From: Chloroflexota bacterium
Lineage (GTDB): Bacteria > Chloroflexota > Anaerolineae > Promineifilales > Promineifilaceae
Reading direction: 5' to 3'
Assembly (NCBI GenBank): GCA_024223125.1
Contig: JAAEOP010000760.1
Location: forward strand, 1-18,983
DNA: 18,983 nucleotides
Below the pieces are notes generated by a model. The model did no database searches and was not told the origin of the DNA. It was given only the letters and a program-made list of their open reading frames with translations. Shown in pieces: positions 16,581 to 18,983 of this stretch. The number at the start of each line of letters is the position of its first letter. Position 1 is the first letter of the stretch. The translations under genes and the position numbers were made by a program.

Positions 16581-17645
16581 ATGGCTGATAACACAGAATA
16601 TTTTTTATTGGCTTCATATTCATGCTTGCTGTCGGTAACGTCTCGGTTAGACCAATTACGCCAGAAGGGAAGTTCGGCCGTTCTCTTTTGTCTTACTGAA
16701 CCGTTGTACGCATTTTTACGGCCGTTAGCCGTCCACTTTCCCCAGATAAAAATTCACTTCATCAAAGACCAACCCACATGGCGCATCCGACAGCCCCTTA
16801 CGCTGCTGCGGGCACGGGCACAAACTAAAAACCTGTACCATCAATGGTTTGCCGGCTTACCAGAAGGCAGCATTGTTCATTTCTACAACCGGCACGCAGC
16901 CCTCTTTTTATTTTATACAGTGTGGCATTTGCACACTAAATGCCAGATGCACTACACTGAATGCGATATGGTAGATATGTATGCACCCTATTGGTCGCTC
17001 AGAAGCGCAACGCAGCAGCTTTTTTTCTACTTTGTGTACCCCATTCCCATTGAAATAGTACGCCCCAGCAATAAACAATCAGCCGTCAGTTTGCCCGCCA
17101 TATCAGCCAAAGGTATACAACAAATTGTCACTCAGACACACGAGCGCATATTAACGGCGGGCACACTTCAAAGCAGTCCTATCTACAAGGCATTGCAATG
17201 GCGAACATCGGCAAAAATATTATGGATTATGAGCATGGCGCTAGATATGGGGGAGATAGAAGAAACAGCTTATGAAGCGCTGTTAGCGCAATGTTACGCT
17301 CTTTTCTCGGCGAGTGAGCAGATTGTAAAATTTCATCCGCGAGCCAGCCATTTTGAACGCTTTGGTGCTGACTCGGTTAATACCGTACCTACGCATATAC
17401 CGGCTGAATTTTTACAATTGGAGGGGATTACGGCCGTTATTACCATATCATCCACCTCAAATACCGCCTGGAGTTTGACCCCGAACGTTAACATTATCAG
17501 TCTGGTTGAGTTGCTTCCCTTTGTCAATGAAACCATCCGAGAGCGCCATCGCCAGGCGATGCAACAGGCGACCACGCAGTATTTCGCGCCGACGACGCCA
17601 GGAGAATTGTGGCAGATTCTGGGAGAGCTAAATATTGAAGCATAA
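16581..17645 (+). CDS. Putative sialyltransferase-like glycosyltransferase
   Basis: The 354-residue protein has no signal peptide; it looks like a two-domain GT-B enzyme. Two motifs of bacterial sialyl- and polysialyltransferases (GT38/GT52/GT80) can be seen in the C-terminal half: HP in KFHPRASHF (252-253) and a serine/threonine pair in VITISSTSNTAW (290-293). The expected D/E-D/E-G motif is only partly matched by TECDMVDMY (126-134). It may transfer CMP-legionaminate or CMP-pseudaminate to the glycan; context supports this, but the similarity is motif-level only. Start 16581 lies 11 bases after pseI and just ahead of a beta strand (EYFLLASYS); an ATG at 16533 overlapping pseI is the alternative. 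Two ACGGCCGT copies are present. Confidence 0.5.
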   Translation: MADNTEYFLLASYSCLLSVTSRLDQLRQKGSSAVLFCLTEPLYAFLRPLAVHFPQIKIHFIKDQPTWRIRQPLTLLRARAQTKNLYHQWFAGLPEGSIVHFYNRHAALFLFYTVWHLHTKCQMHYTECDMVDMYAPYWSLRSATQQLFFYFVYPIPIEIVRPSNKQSAVSLPAISAKGIQQIVTQTHERILTAGTLQSSPIYKALQWRTSAKILWIMSMALDMGEIEETAYEALLAQCYALFSASEQIVKFHPRASHFERFGADSVNTVPTHIPAEFLQLEGITAVITISSTSNTAWSLTPNVNIISLVELLPFVNETIRERHRQAMQQATTQYFAPTTPGELWQILGELNIEA

Positions 17646-17895
17646 ACTGCGGCAAAACAGCCTGCTTTACCGGATGCGCCGCAATGTGAGGCGCAAGTTA
17701 GAGTTAATGGGCGTCATACCTAACCCGTATATTCCCAATCCGCTGCTGCCAGACGACACATTTATCGGCATGGGCACTGTTGTAACCAACGATGTGCCTG
17801 CTTGTGTCCTTGTGGGCGACAATACGTCTCAAATTTTGGGTTTTCAAGATCGGGAACTGTTCTTGCGCCTGAATGAACAAGGAAAGTATTACTAA
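17635..17895 (+). CDS. Truncated hexapeptide acetyltransferase fragment with TTG start
   Basis: The 86-residue product has a very basic N-terminal helix (about residues 3-24, with RMRRNVRRKLE), a short proline-rich link (VIPNPYIPNPLLPDD) and then only the last coil of a left-handed beta helix, FIGMGTVVTNDVPACVLVGD. Complete acetyltransferases of this type are about 180-220 residues with many coils, so an internal in-frame deletion is likely. It may be a pseudogene or a small protein. The start is TTG at 17635, supported by GGGAGAG (17621-17627) seven bases ahead; it overlaps the previous gene by 11 bases. Its stop overlaps the flippase ATG (TAATG). In an intact form it might have acetylated a nonulosonic acid. 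Confidence 0.5.
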   Translation: MKHKLRQNSLLYRMRRNVRRKLELMGVIPNPYIPNPLLPDDTFIGMGTVVTNDVPACVLVGDNTSQILGFQDRELFLRLNEQGKYY

Positions 17896-18983
17896 TGTCC
17901 GACCAACAGGGAATCGGTGTTAAAGCCAAAAAAGGGGTTGGCTGGGTGTTTGTGGAGCGTCTCCTTATACGTGGGGTCGTATTCATCCGCATCCCTGCAC
18001 TGGCTTACTTACTTGCACCGGATGATTTTGGTCTCATGGCCTTGATTACACCTATTTTGGTCTTTTTAGACGTGATTACACGCACCGGATTTAGTGCCGC
18101 GTTGATACAAAAAAAAGATGATGTAAGCGGCTATTGGGATGTGGTCTGGTCAATGAATTTGGTCAAGGGCGTCATCCAAACCGGCTTGATTTTGCTGCTC
18201 ATCCAGCCCATTACCGCTTTTTATGATGAACCGATTCTATCGTCGATGCTGCTGGTTATTGCTGGGGCAACATTCATTAAAAACACAACCAGCATACGTA
18301 TGGCGGCTTTGGTAAGGGCTATTAATATACGTAAAATCGCTCTTTACAATGTTACAACCGATGCGCTAGGCACGGTCGTTACCATTTCACTGGCCTATTA
18401 TTACCGCAATGTTTGGGGGCTGGTATACGGCAAGCTCATTACAATTATGATCAAAACGGCCGGCTCCTATATTATCGCTCCCTATAAACCCCGTTTCGAT
18501 TTTAACCGGGACAAAATGACCGATTTATGGTCTTTTAGCAAGTGGATTTTAGTGAGCGGCATCTTTTTAACTTTGTTCCGCAATGGAGATGATTTATTCG
18601 TGGGCAAAGTGTTGGGGGTTACGGCCGTAGGCTATTATGCTATGGCTTACAAAATGGGCAATATGGTTACAACCGAACTGGTTACTTCCATCCGCAAAGT
18701 ATTATACCCTACCTTTTCCCTGTTACAAGATGATATTCCCCGCTTGCGGATCTCCTTTCTCATTTCTTATTCCATGACGGCCGCCCTGGGTTTCTTGTTT
18801 TCTCTGGGGCTTTTCCTGCTGGCACCCCAATTCGTGAGTATCTTGCTGCCAGATAAATGGCTGCCTATCATTCCCCCTTTACGAGTGTTAGCTGTTTGGG
18901 GCGGGTTGCAAATGCTCTCTACTTCCGTCGCCCCTTTAGTAAAAGCAACCGGACGGCCGGACAGATGGGCAAAATTACAAATG
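17895..18983 (+). CDS. Wzx-like polysaccharide flippase, partial
   Basis: An open frame of 363 codons runs off the window end. After a short polar N-terminus (MSDQQGIGVKAKKG) it shows repeated hydrophobic segments, with the family-typical YLLAPDDFGLMAL near residue 40-52, DLFVGKVLGVTAVGYYAMAY in the middle and a late LLAPQFVSILLPDKW. This matches oligosaccharide flippases of the MOP superfamily (WzxC-like, about 450-500 residues), which move lipid-linked repeat units across the inner membrane. The missing C-terminus should hold the last helices. Overlap with the previous gene by one base indicates translational coupling. It marks the locus as a Wzx-dependent surface glycan; specificity cannot be read from the sequence. 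Confidence 0.88.
   Translation, partial: MSDQQGIGVKAKKGVGWVFVERLLIRGVVFIRIPALAYLLAPDDFGLMALITPILVFLDVITRTGFSAALIQKKDDVSGYWDVVWSMNLVKGVIQTGLILLLIQPITAFYDEPILSSMLLVIAGATFIKNTTSIRMAALVRAINIRKIALYNVTTDALGTVVTISLAYYYRNVWGLVYGKLITIMIKTAGSYIIAPYKPRFDFNRDKMTDLWSFSKWILVSGIFLTLFRNGDDLFVGKVLGVTAVGYYAMAYKMGNMVTTELVTSIRKVLYPTFSLLQDDIPRLRISFLISYSMTAALGFLFSLGLFLLAPQFVSILLPDKWLPIIPPLRVLAVWGGLQMLSTSVAPLVKATGRPDRWAKLQM

Overview
The window looks like chromosomal DNA of a free-living, probably environmental bacterium of moderate GC content. The phylum cannot be proved from sequence alone. The mix of a form II cox-type operon, a patatin, a nonulosonic-acid surface-glycan locus, and repeat-rich spacers would suit a Chloroflexota-like (Anaerolineae-type) genome; that placement is an inference held at low confidence. 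A striking genome signature is the octamer palindrome ACGGCCGT, present 30 times by my count, almost always inside genes and in all three reading phases. It resembles the HIP1 iterated palindrome of cyanobacteria.

Left part (1-1500): the first 29 codons of a ribbon-helix-helix antitoxin-like gene on the minus strand, with a sigma70-like promoter that seems to give a leaderless mRNA and a 21-bp dyad over its -10. Next come a repeat-rich spacer holding a decayed short reading frame, then a minus-strand patatin-like lipid hydrolase.

Middle left (1500-6300): a coxG-like SRPBCC protein with a C-terminal membrane anchor, then coxS, coxL and coxM, encoding a three-subunit molybdenum hydroxylase of the xanthine dehydrogenase/CO dehydrogenase family. 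CoxL has the AYRGAGR active-site loop (form II), so CO need not be the substrate. A 95-bp MITE-like element with a REP doublet lies between coxG and coxS. A strong intrinsic terminator closes the block at 6267-6296.

Right part (6300-18983): a structured leader, then a tightly packed plus-strand operon, most genes overlapping by 1-17 bases, for a surface glycan. It encodes a GDP-L-fucose synthase-like epimerase/reductase. It then encodes a nearly complete route to CMP-legionaminic acid, roughly in reverse order of the pathway: LegF, LegI, LegG, LegH, PtmE, LegB, LegC. After these come a sulfotransferase, a second nonulosonic acid synthase of the pseudaminic (PseI) type, a putative sialyltransferase-like glycosyltransferase, a truncated acetyltransferase, and a Wzx-like flippase cut by the window end. 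Together they suggest a lipid-linked, possibly sulfated glycan carrying legionaminic and perhaps pseudaminic acid, exported by the flippase. legF and the sulfotransferase gene are AT-rich and lack the iterated palindrome, which suggests more recent acquisition.
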